This document shows, in pieces, positions 43,755-53,239 of a stretch of 64,000 nt of DNA. The position numbers and the translations under genes are program-made. The stretch is taken from NCBI RefSeq assembly GCF_900142475.1, contig NZ_FRAY01000001.1:372001-436000 (forward strand), read 5' to 3'. The notes beneath the pieces are model-generated. The model saw nothing but the letters and a program-made list of their open reading frames with translations. It made no database searches and was not told where the DNA came from. The stretch's first letter is position 1; every line of letters begins with the position of its first letter. The DNA comes from Fibrobacter sp. UWH4. GTDB taxonomy: Bacteria > Fibrobacterota > Fibrobacteria > Fibrobacterales > Fibrobacteraceae.

Positions 43755-44375
43755 TTATAGGCACTTCTTGAGAAGCCAAATTTCTTCCTTGCCTTCGCGG
43801 TTCGGGAGGCTGTTTGTCGGCTTGATGCGTTCGACAACGTCGAATACGCCGCCGAGGCGCGCCATGAGTTCGCCTTCGCTGGTGGCGTGCGGCGGACCCT
43901 GCAGGGTCTTGCCGTTCATGAGCGGATAGAGGAAGAGAATCAGCAGGCCGTCATCCTTCATCATCTTGTAGCAGACTTCGAAGAACTCGTCGCGGCGGCC
44001 CGGGTGGATTGCTGTAAAGCAGCAGTAATCGTAAACGATGTCAAAAAGCTGGCCGCCACGCTTGTCGTCTTTCGGCGAGAGCGAGAACAGGTCCAGGTCT
44101 AAGGAACGCAGGTTCTTGTGCTTGCGGCTCAAGTGGTCAAGTTCGTCGACGGCAGAGGGGGCAAAGTCGACAGCCAGCACGTCGTGACCGCGCAAAGCCC
44201 ATGCTTCGGCATCGTAGCCAAAGCCTGCGCCGGGAACCAGAACGGAACCCGTAGCGGGACAAGAGGGGTGCTTGAAAAATTCCGTCAGAGCGGGCGTCAC
44301 CTTCTTGAGATTCCAGTAGTCCTTGCCTTCGGCATAAAGATTGTCCCAGAAATCCGGGAGGTTCTGCGTTAACAT
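43755..44375 (-). CDS. TPMT-like SAM-dependent methyltransferase
   Basis: A 206-residue class I methyltransferase of the thiopurine S-methyltransferase type. The opening LPDFWDNLYAEGKDYWNL, the SAM motif VLVPGAGFGYDAEAWALRGH and the later VYDYCCFTAIHPGRRDEF match that group, which methylates thiols, selenium or tellurium compounds and halides. Substrate unknown. The start overlaps the end of rlmN by seven bases, so the two are translationally coupled. A 140-bp region without features separates its 3' end from the terminator at 43581. Confidence 0.85.
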   Translation of the reverse strand: MLTQNLPDFWDNLYAEGKDYWNLKKVTPALTEFFKHPSCPATGSVLVPGAGFGYDAEAWALRGHDVLAVDFAPSAVDELDHLSRKHKNLRSLDLDLFSLSPKDDKRGGQLFDIVYDYCCFTAIHPGRRDEFFEVCYKMMKDDGLLILFLYPLMNGKTLQGPPHATSEGELMARLGGVFDVVERIKPTNSLPNREGKEEIWLLKKCL

Positions 44376-45442
44376 GATTTACCTTCCTTTTTGTACGCAA
44401 GCTGCCCGCAGGCGGCGAGAATGTCGCGGCCGCGCGGGTTGCGGATCGTGATTTGAATTTCGGCTGCCCTAACCATAGCCAAAAAGTCTTCTACCTGCTC
44501 CGGCGTGGGGGCATGCAGCGTGGGGTCGTCGCCGTCGTTTAGCACAATGGCGTTCACCTTGACGCGACGGGGGGCGCAAATGCGAATGAGCTCCTTGGCC
44601 GCCTTCGGGGTGCAGGTAATGTCCTGGATCAGGACAAATTCAAACGTTACATAATTATCGGTTCTGCGAATGTATTCGTCAACCGCTTCCAAAAGTTTTT
44701 CGATGGGCCAGGTCTTGTTCACTGGCATCACGGACGAACGGTATTCGTTGTTGGTGCTGTTGAGGCTTACCGCAAGGCAACAGGGGGTATTGCGGTCCAC
44801 CAGTTCCTTGATCTTGGGAACGACTCCGCTCGTGCTCACGGTCATGCGCTTTGCGCCCATGTTGAACAGACTCTGGTTATGCAATGTACAGCAGACGCGG
44901 TGAACGTTTTCCAGGTTGTTCAAGGGTTCGCCCATGCCCATGAAGATGATGTTGGTGACCTGGGCTGTCTTGCCTTCTTCGTTTAGGAGGCCAGAATCCT
45001 TCAGGTACCAGTTTACGTTGATGATTTCTTCCAGGATTTCGCCTGCTTCCAGGTTCCTGGTAAAGCCCATCTTGGCGGTACGGCAGAAAGCGCAGTTCAT
45101 GGCGCAGCCGACCTGGGTCGAAACGCATACGGAATAGCGACCGTTTGCGGGAATCATCACTGTTTCGATATGATGGCCGTCGTGGGTCCTGAAAAGCCAC
45201 TTGACAGTGCCGTCGACCGAGACCATGCGGGTTTCTTCGGTCAGTGCGCGGAGAGAGAACTGATTTGCCAGCTTTTCTCGGAGCGCGGGGGAAATGTTCC
45301 CCATTTCATCGTAGCTTTTGACCTGCTGGCAGAAAAGCCATTTCTGAATTTGGCTTGCTCGGAACGGCTTCTCGTCCTGCTCGCGGAGCCAAGCTTTGAG
45401 CTCGTCCTCCGTTAGCGTTTTTATGTTCTTCGGCCATTCCAT
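44369..45442 (-). CDS. rlmN: Dual-specificity 23S rRNA/tRNA (adenine-C2)-methyltransferase
   Basis: A 357-residue radical-SAM enzyme methylating A2503 of 23S rRNA and A37 of some tRNAs. The cluster motif CAMNCAFC has C113, C117 and C120; the acceptor cysteine for methyl transfer is C345 in AACGQLAYK near the C terminus. GMGEPLNN and STSGVVPKI are family blocks. The protein starts MEWPKNIKTLTEDEL. The TPMT-like gene overlaps its end. A/T-rich upstream sequence leads from the XRE regulator gene. Confidence 0.95.
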   Translation of the reverse strand: MEWPKNIKTLTEDELKAWLREQDEKPFRASQIQKWLFCQQVKSYDEMGNISPALREKLANQFSLRALTEETRMVSVDGTVKWLFRTHDGHHIETVMIPANGRYSVCVSTQVGCAMNCAFCRTAKMGFTRNLEAGEILEEIINVNWYLKDSGLLNEEGKTAQVTNIIFMGMGEPLNNLENVHRVCCTLHNQSLFNMGAKRMTVSTSGVVPKIKELVDRNTPCCLAVSLNSTNNEYRSSVMPVNKTWPIEKLLEAVDEYIRRTDNYVTFEFVLIQDITCTPKAAKELIRICAPRRVKVNAIVLNDGDDPTLHAPTPEQVEDFLAMVRAAEIQITIRNPRGRDILAACGQLAYKKEGKSC

Positions 45443-45528
45443 CGGAGGGTAAAGATAGCAAAAAAATATATTTTTGTTAAGGGTGAAAACTCACTAAAAA
45501 ATGAGGGCCCAGCCTTATAATTTGGCTT

Positions 45529-45885
45529 TTATTTGCGCTTCCGGTGGCATTTCTTTTTTGCGTTTTTGATGTAGGCTGTTGCGATTTTGTTGGATTCGGA
45601 TGCGTGAAGTGTGTCACTTGTGGGCTGGAAATTTTCGTTCGCCAGTAGTGGGTAAAGTTTGTCTACTTCAGCGAAAAATTCGGATAGGGGAACATTATAG
45701 GCGTTTGCAAGAGCGCAAAGAGTGAATATAGATGGTTGGCGTTTCCCGATTTCTATTTGTGAGATGAATTGCCTGGTGATGTTCGAAATGATGGAAAGCC
45801 CGTTTTGGGTGAGCCCTCGTTTGTATCGGCTGGCAAGAAAAACGAGGCGTACGGCTTCTTGCAGAGTGTAGTTGTTGTATTCCAT
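45529..45885 (-). CDS. XRE-family HTH regulator
   Basis: A 118-residue DNA-binding protein with a Cro/C1-type helix-turn-helix at about 13-70; the recognition region is ITRQFISQIEIGKRQPS and the following helix FTLCALANAYNVPLSEFF. The C terminus is basic (KNAKKKCHRKRK). It lies alone between rlmN and a tRNA locus with a decayed tRNA copy. It may be a resident of a small accessory island. Target unknown. Lower GC than its neighbours. Confidence 0.85.
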   Translation of the reverse strand: MEYNNYTLQEAVRLVFLASRYKRGLTQNGLSIISNITRQFISQIEIGKRQPSIFTLCALANAYNVPLSEFFAEVDKLYPLLANENFQPTSDTLHASESNKIATAYIKNAKKKCHRKRK

Positions 45886-46100
45886 ATTCCCGTAAAGATA
45901 AAGGTGTTATTCCCCTAGTACTCTCTACCCATACACTCTCGTTACGGGGCAATTTTAGAATATCGTTTGTCGCATGCGTGCAAACAGTAGTTTGCAAAAT
46001 TTGAAAAATAATCTTAACGAAAAAAATGCGGCTCCGGTTTCTCGCCCGTTTGTATAAAGATGAGATTTGTTATTTGATGGTGTTTTGTATAGAAACAAGA

Positions 46101-46129
46101 AAGGCGTCTCACTTGCCGTGAAACGCCTT
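46101..46129 (-). terminator. Terminator after the pseudo-tRNA
   Basis: AAGGCGTCTCAC and GTGAAACGCCTT pair with one mismatch. It occupies the same position relative to the tRNA copy as the terminator at 46383 does to the real tRNA. Confidence 0.6.
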
Positions 46130-46137
46130 CCTTTCTG

Positions 46138-46220
46138 CGGGTGCCAGGACTCGAACCTGGAGCGGTATATAGACCGGATGTGCCGAATTCATATAAAAAA
46201 GCCAGTTGTGGCACATCCTC
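46138..46220 (-). pseudogene. Decayed duplicate of tRNA-Arg
   Basis: The last 28 bases (T-arm and 3' acceptor strand, with CCAGGTTCGAGTCCTGG) are identical to tRNA-Arg at 46421. The 5' part, GAGGATGTGCCACAACTGG, still resembles GCGGATGTAGCCCAACTGG of the intact gene. The D-arm remainder and anticodon arm are replaced by an unrelated AT-rich segment with two small inverted repeats. No functional cloverleaf forms. Confidence 0.7.
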
Positions 46221-46221
46221 T

Positions 46222-46335
46222 CGCAAATGGGCTTGCCCATTTGCTCACAGAAGCGACCGCTCGTTCGTCGTCTCGGGTGCGAAACCTCCGGTTCCTCACT
46301 CGCTCTCGCAACCGCCCCTAGTTAATACTAGGGGC
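46222..46335. other. Two perfect hairpins between tRNA copies
   Basis: GCAAATGGGC-TT-GCCCATTTGC near 46222-46243 and GCCCCTAG-TTAAT-ACTAGGGGC near 46313-46335. No gene is seen. The flank at 46349 (GGCTCCAGTTTCTCGCC) resembles 46030 (GGCTCCGGTTTCTCGCC), consistent with segmental duplication of the tRNA region. Confidence 0.5.
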
Positions 46336-46382
46336 TTTGTTGCTCACAAAGGCTCCAGTTTCTCGCCTGATTTCTGTCAAAT

Positions 46383-46413
46383 AAAAAAGACGACTTGCTT
46401 GTCGCAAATCGCC
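46383..46413 (-). terminator. Terminator of tRNA-Arg
   Basis: On the minus strand GGCGATTTGC pairs with GCAAGTCGTC (8 of 10) and TTTTTT follows. Confidence 0.65.
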
Positions 46414-46420
46414 TTTTTTC

Positions 46421-46494
<74 letters not shown>

Positions 46495-46599
46495 TTGATT
46501 GATGGCCCAAATATAGCATATTGCAGACTTTTGTCAAGGGTGGTTGAATAAAAAAATGAAATTTTTTCTATCTTTCGTGAAAAATAACAATATTATATT

Positions 46600-48906
46600 A
46601 TGAATAAAGTCAAGTCTATACTGCTTTCGATTCTTAATGTTTTGAAAGGGTGGTTTACCGACCGTAAAGTGGTCAAATGGTTGATCATCTTTGCCGTGCC
46701 TGTGATTGCCGCCTTCATTGCGGTGATTGCCGTCTATAACCATTTCTCTCCGGAACTGCCTTCGCTTTCGCAGCTTGAACAGATCAATCCGAAGCTTGTC
46801 ACGAATATCTACGACATGAACGGAAAGATTGCTCACGAATACTTTGTGGAACGCCGCGAATGGACGAGTTTCGATTCCATTCCCGAAAATGCGATCCACG
46901 CCGTGATGGCCACCGAAGACCGTGCCTTCTATAGCCACTGGGGCATGAACGTGTGGGCGATTCCCTCTGCTGTTATGGAAAGTGCCTTGTCGGGCAAGAA
47001 GCTCCGCGGCGCATCCACCTTGACCCAGCAGCTGACCAAGCTCCTGTTCCTCACGCCGGAACGTACGATTTCGCGTAAGATCAAGGAAATGATGACGGCT
47101 ATCCGTATCGAACAGACGTATACGAAAGAAGAAATCCTTGAATTTTATATGAACGAAGTTTACCTCGCTGGCGGTAACTACGGCTTCCAGGCCGCGGGCA
47201 AGTTCTACTTTGGTCGTCCGCTCGATAGCCTTACGATTCCGGAACTCGCAGTGCTCGCCGGTATGTTGCAGCGTCCCGAAGCTTACCGCCCCGACCGTCA
47301 TCCGAAGGCTTCCCTGGAACGCCGCAATACGGTGCTCTATGCCATGCGCGATGCGGGCTACATCAACGATGACGAATATCATGAATATATCAAGACTCCG
47401 ATTGAATTGGCGAAGAAAGAAGTCTCGGATGAATCCGGCTTGTATTTCTATGAAGAAATCCGCAAGTACATGGAAAAGAAGTACGGAGAAAACTCTCTGT
47501 ATGCCGACGGCGTTTCGATCAACTCGACGATTGACCCGGACATCCAGGCTTATGCCGACAGCGTTGCCCGTGTGCAGGTCGAAAAGGTTCGCCGCCGTGT
47601 GAAGTACCGCGCGACCCGCCGCCTGTACCTGAGCAAGAAGTACAACATGCCCGAAGATAGCGTGGTCGCTCATTTCGATAGCGTATACACTCTCTTTAAG
47701 AAGGAATACCTGGCCGACGACTTGAAGCGCCCTGCTGACAAGCGCCGTTTCCCGGACTCTATTCTTTACCATCATCCTGAAGTGGCTGCCATCCTGATCG
47801 AAAACGAGACGGGTGCAATCCGTGCCATGGTGGGTGGTTCCGACTTCAACCAGTCCCGCTGGAACCGTGCGGTGCAGTCCCTGCGTCAGCCGGGTTCCTC
47901 GTTCAAGCCGATTGTGTATTCAACTGCCATGGACAACGGCGCAAGCCCTTGCGATTCCGTGAACGACCAGCCGGTGAGCATTCCTGATCCCGACGACAAG
48001 GACAAGAACAAGGTCTGGCGTCCGGCGAACTTCGAACATGACTTCGAAGGTATGATGACGCTCCGTCGTGCGCTGTACCGCTCCAAGAACTTGCCGGCGA
48101 TTCTTACCGGTATGAAATACGGCCTTAACAACGTGGTGAACTACGCCCGCAAGTTCGGTATCGTTCGTGCTCCGTTGATGGCTGTCCCGAGCCTTGCTTT
48201 GGGTTCCGTGGGTGCTACGCTTATGGAAATGACATCCGCTTATACGGTGTTCCCGAATGGCGGTAACCGCATAGAACCTTACATGATCGAATCGATTGTG
48301 GACCGCAACGGCGAAGTCATCGAAAAGAATTCCAAGGTCGAACACGAAGTGCTGCGTCCGGCATCGGCCTACCTGATGGTCGACATGCTGAAGGACGTGA
48401 ATATTCGCGGTACGGCTGCCCGCGTATGGGCCAATGGCTTTACGCATCCGAGTGGCGGCAAGACCGGTACCACAAACGACTACACCGACTGCTGGTACAT
48501 CGGCTTTACCAAGCAGTACACGATGGGTGTGTGGGTCGGCTCCGACAGTCCGGGAACTTTAGGTGCTGGCCATACGGGTACCGAAGATGCGCTCCCGGTT
48601 TGGATCGCCGTGATGAAGGAACTTCATAAGGACTTGCCGCGCAAGCCGTTCCCGGTTCCGGCCGGTGTCGTGAGCAAGGGCGTATGCAACCATACGGGTA
48701 AGCTCGCCGGTGAATTCTGCTCCGAAAAGACTTATTGCCTCTATACGGCAGGCTATGCACCGACCGAAGTCTGCGACGGAAATCATTTCGAAGTCAAGAC
48801 AAAGTCTGCCGATGACGCAACGCTCTTCAGCAACAAGGGTGCAAGTGAGGCTCCCAAGCCGAGCAGCAGTGGCCCTGCCAAGAAGAATACTCGCAAAATG
48901 TTCTAG
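46600..48906 (+). CDS. Class A penicillin-binding protein (PBP1A type)
   Basis: A 768-residue bifunctional peptidoglycan synthase. A single transmembrane helix (28-47) leads to the GT51 glycosyltransferase domain with catalytic E106 in ATEDRAFYSHWG, then RGASTLTQQLTK and IRIEQTYTKEEILEFYMNEV. The transpeptidase domain carries the nucleophile serine in PGSSFKPIVYST and the KTG motif in GGKTGTTNDYTD. The C-terminal end is Ser/Lys-rich. Single gene with an AT-rich upstream region shared with the tRNA. Codon use indicates strong expression. Confidence 0.95.
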   Translation: MNKVKSILLSILNVLKGWFTDRKVVKWLIIFAVPVIAAFIAVIAVYNHFSPELPSLSQLEQINPKLVTNIYDMNGKIAHEYFVERREWTSFDSIPENAIHAVMATEDRAFYSHWGMNVWAIPSAVMESALSGKKLRGASTLTQQLTKLLFLTPERTISRKIKEMMTAIRIEQTYTKEEILEFYMNEVYLAGGNYGFQAAGKFYFGRPLDSLTIPELAVLAGMLQRPEAYRPDRHPKASLERRNTVLYAMRDAGYINDDEYHEYIKTPIELAKKEVSDESGLYFYEEIRKYMEKKYGENSLYADGVSINSTIDPDIQAYADSVARVQVEKVRRRVKYRATRRLYLSKKYNMPEDSVVAHFDSVYTLFKKEYLADDLKRPADKRRFPDSILYHHPEVAAILIENETGAIRAMVGGSDFNQSRWNRAVQSLRQPGSSFKPIVYSTAMDNGASPCDSVNDQPVSIPDPDDKDKNKVWRPANFEHDFEGMMTLRRALYRSKNLPAILTGMKYGLNNVVNYARKFGIVRAPLMAVPSLALGSVGATLMEMTSAYTVFPNGGNRIEPYMIESIVDRNGEVIEKNSKVEHEVLRPASAYLMVDMLKDVNIRGTAARVWANGFTHPSGGKTGTTNDYTDCWYIGFTKQYTMGVWVGSDSPGTLGAGHTGTEDALPVWIAVMKELHKDLPRKPFPVPAGVVSKGVCNHTGKLAGEFCSEKTYCLYTAGYAPTEVCDGNHFEVKTKSADDATLFSNKGASEAPKPSSSGPAKKNTRKMF

Positions 48907-48976
48907 AGGTCGCGTCCTATGGACGCTTTGAGCTATGAGGTCGGTCGCTGAGGCTCCCTTTGGGGGCCTTGCTTTA
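48907..48976. repeat. TTTGAGCTATGAGGTCG short-repeat element
   Basis: GAGGTCGCGTCCTATGGACG, CTTTGAGCTATGAGGTCGGT and GAGGCTCCCTTTGGGGGCC follow the PBP gene; CCTCAAAGC at 49026 is a complementary end. Related to 6410-6467. Confidence 0.5.
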
Positions 48977-49000
48977 TATGGTTTTGTGACTAAACGAAAA

Positions 49001-49019
49001 GTGCCCCGGATAGGGGCAC
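49001..49019. terminator. Hairpin between convergent genes
   Basis: GTGCCCC, GGATA, GGGGCAC. On the minus strand TTTTCGTTT follows, fitting termination of the thioredoxin-like gene. Confidence 0.65.
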
Positions 49020-49059
49020 GTCCTCATTCCTCAAAGCCACGTAGTGGCGAGCTCTCTTG

Positions 49060-49605
49060 CTACTTAAACATCTTATTGAGCGTGGCGCGCATGTGGTTCA
49101 TGTTCGCTTCGTTCAAGGTCTCGTAACGGTAGAAGGTGCCGTCTTTTTGCACCACGTAGACAACTGGGATATAACCAGTGCCGTAGGCGGGGCCGAACTT
49201 GTAGTCGCTATCCTGGAATACGGGAATCGCTACGTGGAACTGGTCGATAAACAGGCGGATGTCGTTTTTCTTGATGCCACCGCCAAGACCGATGGCAATG
49301 CCAGTAAGGCCCTTGGGTTCGTATTCCTTGACGAGATCCTGAATTTCAGAAATGTGACGCTGGCAGTGCGGGCACTTGGGACTAAAGTAGTAGATCAGGA
49401 GCGGCTTGTTGGCGAAATGGCTGAACAGAATTCCCGGATCGCTGATTCCCGACAGCGGCTTCGAAAAGTCCATTTTCATGGGCTGGCCTGTGGTGGAATC
49501 TTGCATCAGTTGAATGTCTGCCATCGGAGGTTCCGGTGCGAACTGTGCAAAAGGGGCTACTGTTGCAAGGGCGATAACACTTAAGAATTTCGAAACAAAT
49601 CGCAT
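49060..49605 (-). CDS. Exported thioredoxin-like protein (TlpA type)
   Basis: A 181-residue periplasmic thioredoxin-fold protein with a signal peptide (to ~21) and the active site C78-P-H-C81 in YFSPKCPHCQRHI, followed by GYIPVVYVVQKDG holding the cis-proline. The CPHC pair is typical of DsbA-like or TlpA-like proteins that oxidise or reduce envelope disulfides. The N-terminal extension (MADIQLMQDSTTGQPMKMD) is unrecognised. Single gene; partner DsbB/DsbD not in the window. Confidence 0.85.
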   Translation of the reverse strand: MRFVSKFLSVIALATVAPFAQFAPEPPMADIQLMQDSTTGQPMKMDFSKPLSGISDPGILFSHFANKPLLIYYFSPKCPHCQRHISEIQDLVKEYEPKGLTGIAIGLGGGIKKNDIRLFIDQFHVAIPVFQDSDYKFGPAYGTGYIPVVYVVQKDGTFYRYETLNEANMNHMRATLNKMFK

Positions 49606-49769
49606 GGTATACCTTCAAATCAAATATGTTTGGATGCGGTGACTTGCCGAACCCAACGGCATTAAAATACGAAAAATTTTCATAACAAGACAGAAAAACA
49701 ACAAAAAAAATCAATTTTTCAAAAAAAAAGACCGTTTGGAGTAGTCCAACTTGGAATAATCGAATCGCG

Positions 49770-51596
49770 TTATAAGCTGTATGTCGTGGTGAGCATATAG
49801 TGGGGCTCGCCCTTGCGCACTCCGTTCAGCGGGATGCTCACGTCAAGCTTGTTAATGAGGCGGCTGATGGACTTGGTCTGTGCGAAACGGACGCCGAAAC
49901 CGGCGAGGTAGACGAGGTCTTTGCGGTTGATTTCGTCGAGATCCCAGGCCGTTTCTCCGACACTTCCGAAAACGACGAATACCGGCCTGAGGGTTGCCAG
50001 TTCGAAGTCTGAAAAGTAGCGCTGTTCCAGGTTGCCGTAAACGCGAGCTTGTCCTGCGTAGAATCCGGTTGGGAATCCGGCGAATCCGTTGTAGGCGTCG
50101 AGAGTAACCTGTTTGCCGTAGCGAGCGTCCTTATAGAAATCGACAAGTCCCGTGAGCGCTGTCGAAAAGTAGTTGTTCGCGTGGAAGATGTATTCGCCGA
50201 AAGCCTTTCCGTAGTAGTCGTGACTTTCGCCGTGGTCCAGGTAGAAATTCATTTCGGTCTTGAGTGTCAGGTGGTGCGAGCCTCCACCGAGCATCAGGCT
50301 TGTCCAGAAGTCCAGTCGGATATCGTTGTCGCTTGCTCCGATCTGTTCGTAGTTCTTGGAAATTTGAGCCTTGAGGGAGTAGCCCTTTTCGATGTCCTCG
50401 GTCCACTTGACATTGTGCAGGTTCTTGATTTTTTCGTAGCGGATGTTCGAGAACATAAGGTAGAGGCCGATACGGGAATCCTTATGGTCGGGGAGCCAGT
50501 AGTCGTAGGCGAATGAGGAATCCATGACGTAGGTATTCAGGTCGTCGTCGGTGAAAATGTGGCGGAGAAGCGTGCCTTCGCTTGCGGATTCGTAGCGGTA
50601 ATCGTAGGTGCCGCCGATATAGAACTTGCGGTAGGTGCCGCCGAAGGAGCGGCTGAGCCTGAAACTGAGCGAGTCGTCGATGAAGTCTTCGACCTGCATC
50701 AGCGAAACAGTCTTCTTGCTTGTCCAGCGGTTGTAGCGGGGGAGCGACTGGAGGTACTTATCCCTTGCGATGGAATCGATTTCGCTTTCGCTCTTGAGCT
50801 TGTTGAGGGTATCTGCCCGGGCGGCTTTCAGCTGGGCGAGGAATCCCTTGTTCTGCTCGTAGTTGTAGGATATAATTCCCGGTGCGAGCTTTCCGCTGCC
50901 GTAGTAGTAGGCGATACGTTTGTTCTTCAGGCCTTCGAGTGTGTAAGCCCATTGGTTCTGGCTGCGGCTGAGGAACGGAACGTACATTTTCCAGTAGGCG
51001 AGGTGCCCATCGGTGTTGTAGCTGTATAAAAAGTCAAGGTGGTTGTAACGGAACAAAAAGTGCGGGTCGCCGTATTCCACTTGCCACATATTGCGGAATT
51101 CGTCGTGCCCATAGTAGAAACCGAGCTTTTGGCCGAGACCGAGGAAATTGCTTTCCTGGATGCCGATACCCCAGTTCAGGTTGTCGTAGCTCCATTCGTT
51201 GCCAGCAAATCCGAAACTCACGGGTACGGCTAGCGTCCAGTTGTCGCTGGTGTTCACGGTTGCGATGTTCTTTCCGTTTTCGTTAGAAATGTTGATGCTC
51301 GCGTCCGAAAGAAAATTCTGGCTGCGCAGGAAGCGTTCTGCTTCTTGCACCTGAAGGTTAGTGACGGTTTCGCCCTCGTTGAACAGAAGGAGCTTGCGGA
51401 CGGTTGATTCGCGCGTCTCGACATGGAACCAGTTCAGAAGGTCGTAGGCCCACTTGTCGTATTTGGTGTGGTACTTGGAATCGTCAAACGCGTCGCCGAT
51501 GTTGTAACGGATGGAATCAATCTTGAACGCACCGGGGGTGTCCTGTGCCAGGGCGGCAAGGGGGACGAACATTAAGATGAACAAGATAATCGGCAT
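49770..51596 (-). CDS. BamA/TamA-like outer-membrane protein with a POTRA-like domain
   Basis: A 608-residue Omp85-like protein. The signal peptide ends near AALA (residue 17). Residues ~55-125 read as one POTRA unit (LLLFNEGETVTNLQVQEAER, LRSQNFLSDASINI). The rest is a beta barrel with FGFAGNEWSYDNLNWGIGIQ and many strand-ending aromatics, closing with PHYMLTTTYSL. A single POTRA suggests a specialised insertase or translocator rather than BamA itself. Single gene, minus strand. Confidence 0.8.
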   Translation of the reverse strand: MPIILFILMFVPLAALAQDTPGAFKIDSIRYNIGDAFDDSKYHTKYDKWAYDLLNWFHVETRESTVRKLLLFNEGETVTNLQVQEAERFLRSQNFLSDASINISNENGKNIATVNTSDNWTLAVPVSFGFAGNEWSYDNLNWGIGIQESNFLGLGQKLGFYYGHDEFRNMWQVEYGDPHFLFRYNHLDFLYSYNTDGHLAYWKMYVPFLSRSQNQWAYTLEGLKNKRIAYYYGSGKLAPGIISYNYEQNKGFLAQLKAARADTLNKLKSESEIDSIARDKYLQSLPRYNRWTSKKTVSLMQVEDFIDDSLSFRLSRSFGGTYRKFYIGGTYDYRYESASEGTLLRHIFTDDDLNTYVMDSSFAYDYWLPDHKDSRIGLYLMFSNIRYEKIKNLHNVKWTEDIEKGYSLKAQISKNYEQIGASDNDIRLDFWTSLMLGGGSHHLTLKTEMNFYLDHGESHDYYGKAFGEYIFHANNYFSTALTGLVDFYKDARYGKQVTLDAYNGFAGFPTGFYAGQARVYGNLEQRYFSDFELATLRPVFVVFGSVGETAWDLDEINRKDLVYLAGFGVRFAQTKSISRLINKLDVSIPLNGVRKGEPHYMLTTTYSL

Positions 51597-51704
51597 TGCG
51601 GGGATAATATAGAAAAAAGCTCCCGCCCAAGAAAAATGTTCGGAATATGTTGCTATTTTACGAGTATGAAAAATTCTTTAGAAATTCGGAATGTCGGGAT
51701 GGAT

Positions 51705-52565
51705 ATGAAGAATAGAAGGGGCTTCAAGGCGCTGAAATTATTTTGTCTGTTTGCTGTGGCGATGCTGGTCGGTTGTGCCGGTGGTCGTGACGGGGGTGAC
51801 CTGGAGGGCGGTGCCGATGATTCCGGCATGAAGGACGCCCCTTGCGAAGTTTGTGGCAAGCGCGGCGATATCGAACTGAAAATCACCGACGAGAAGTCTT
51901 ACCGAGAGTGGAACAAGAAGGCTTTTGCCCGCCTGGATTCGTCGGCGGTCATGGGCGTTTTTCCGGCGCTTTCGGTGAAAGCGGAGCGCCCTGCCAAATG
52001 CAAGTTCTGCCATAGTTACAGTGCCGATGCGCTTGATTTTGACTTGGCGAGGGTGGAAGATTCCCTGATGGTGAGGGCATTCCCGAAAATGCGTCGTGAA
52101 CTGATGCTTCCTGGGATGCGTCTTCCGGATGCCGATTCGTCGTTTGTTGATAGTTTGTCCAAGATGCTGCTCGAATCGGTTTTCGCGGATGGAAAGAAAC
52201 TGGCTGATTTTACGCCGTGGCTAGAACGCGACGGGGTAGAACAGGATATTTCCCGAGGACTTCCCGCTTCGTTCAAGAATTTGCTGAATGCGCTGGCGAG
52301 TCGCTATGAGTTGCGCTATCTTTCGATTCCCGTTGCGCTTCAGGTGCGAATGGATACGGACTTGGGAAAGAGTGGCGGCTTTACCTGGAAAATCCTATGG
52401 ACGCTGTGGGATGCCCGTTACGGGGAACTCGTGTTCCTGGTGTATTCGGAATTTACCGCCGAGACGACGAGTCGCGTGGCGCCTGAAAAGGAGTGGGCGG
52501 AACCGTTTGCAGCTCGCCTGTGGAAAATGCTTTCGACAGATTTAAGCAAATTGGAAAATCATTAA
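51705..52565 (+). CDS. Lipoprotein with two CxxC pairs
   Basis: A ~286-residue lipoprotein: signal MKNRRGFKALKLFCLFAVAM, lipobox VGC. Two CxxC pairs (PCEVCGKRG and CKFCHSYS) about 60 residues apart could bind zinc or form disulfides. The C-terminal half is alpha/beta with WKILWTLWDARYGELVFLVY. The frame is open from 51636 and starts at 51666, 51699 and 51705 are possible. 51705 is chosen because the signal begins there and GGGATGG precedes it. Followed 13 bases later by the DJ-1-like gene. No family is recognised. Confidence 0.7.
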   Translation: MKNRRGFKALKLFCLFAVAMLVGCAGGRDGGDLEGGADDSGMKDAPCEVCGKRGDIELKITDEKSYREWNKKAFARLDSSAVMGVFPALSVKAERPAKCKFCHSYSADALDFDLARVEDSLMVRAFPKMRRELMLPGMRLPDADSSFVDSLSKMLLESVFADGKKLADFTPWLERDGVEQDISRGLPASFKNLLNALASRYELRYLSIPVALQVRMDTDLGKSGGFTWKILWTLWDARYGELVFLVYSEFTAETTSRVAPEKEWAEPFAARLWKMLSTDLSKLENH

Positions 52566-52578
52566 AAAGAGGTAAACA

Positions 52579-53124
52579 ATGCAGATTTTATTTTTGTTGG
52601 CCGATGGTTTCGAAGAAACCGAGTTTGTGACTCCGTTTGACTATTTGCAGCGGGCGGGTTTTGAGGTCGCTCTCGCAAGCGTTTCTGGCAGGGCCGAAGT
52701 GATTGGGTTACGTGGCCTTAAAATCCAGACCGACTTTGCTCTTTCGGGGGCCGATACCGCAAAGTTTGGCGCCGTCCTTTTGCCCGGCGGCGGCATTGGC
52801 GTCAAGAATCTGAAGGCCTCTGCCGAAGTGGAAAAGGTCATCTGCGATTTCAACGACAAGGGCAAGTGGATTTTTGCCATTTGCGCGGCTCCGCTGGTGC
52901 TTAGCAAGGCGGGAATCCTTGCCGATAAGACTGCGACCTGTTTCCCGGGCTGCGAAAGTGAACTTGTCTGTAAAAAGTTCGTCGAAGACCGCGTGGTCGT
53001 AGACGGGAACATCGTCACGAGCCGTGGGGCAGGTACTGCCGAAGAATTTGCGTTTGAATGTATCGCGCAGCTCGGTGGCCGTGAACTTTCGGAAAAAATC
53101 CGCAAGCAGGTCGTCGCGCGGTAG
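52579..53124 (+). CDS. DJ-1/PfpI-family protein (YajL-like)
   Basis: A 181-residue cytoplasmic protein of the DJ-1/ThiJ/PfpI superfamily. The conserved nucleophile cysteine is C102 in FAICAAPLVL, on the typical strand-turn, with the glutamate partner in GFEETEF (E13/E14 region). Family members act as chaperones, deglycases or glyoxalases; which applies is unknown. AAAAAGAGG precedes the ATG. It lies downstream of the CxxC lipoprotein and may share its transcript. Confidence 0.88.
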   Translation: MQILFLLADGFEETEFVTPFDYLQRAGFEVALASVSGRAEVIGLRGLKIQTDFALSGADTAKFGAVLLPGGGIGVKNLKASAEVEKVICDFNDKGKWIFAICAAPLVLSKAGILADKTATCFPGCESELVCKKFVEDRVVVDGNIVTSRGAGTAEEFAFECIAQLGGRELSEKIRKQVVAR

Positions 53125-53190
53125 ATTTCATTCAGCAGGTCGTTCTCGACTGACCCTATAGAGGAAAGGTGGGGATCCTTGAACTGCGTT

Positions 53191-53226
53191 ATGGATCCCG
53201 TCGCCACGGCGTGGCTCCAGGATGAC
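53191..53226. repeat. Dispersed hairpin repeat, GGATCCCGTC...GGATGAC form
   Basis: ATGGATCCCGTCGCCACGG and CGTGGCTCCAGGATGAC, with an inner GCCAC-GGC-GTGGC hairpin, between the DJ-1-like gene and sufB. Confidence 0.75.
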
Positions 53227-53239
53227 TGCTTCTAGGCTG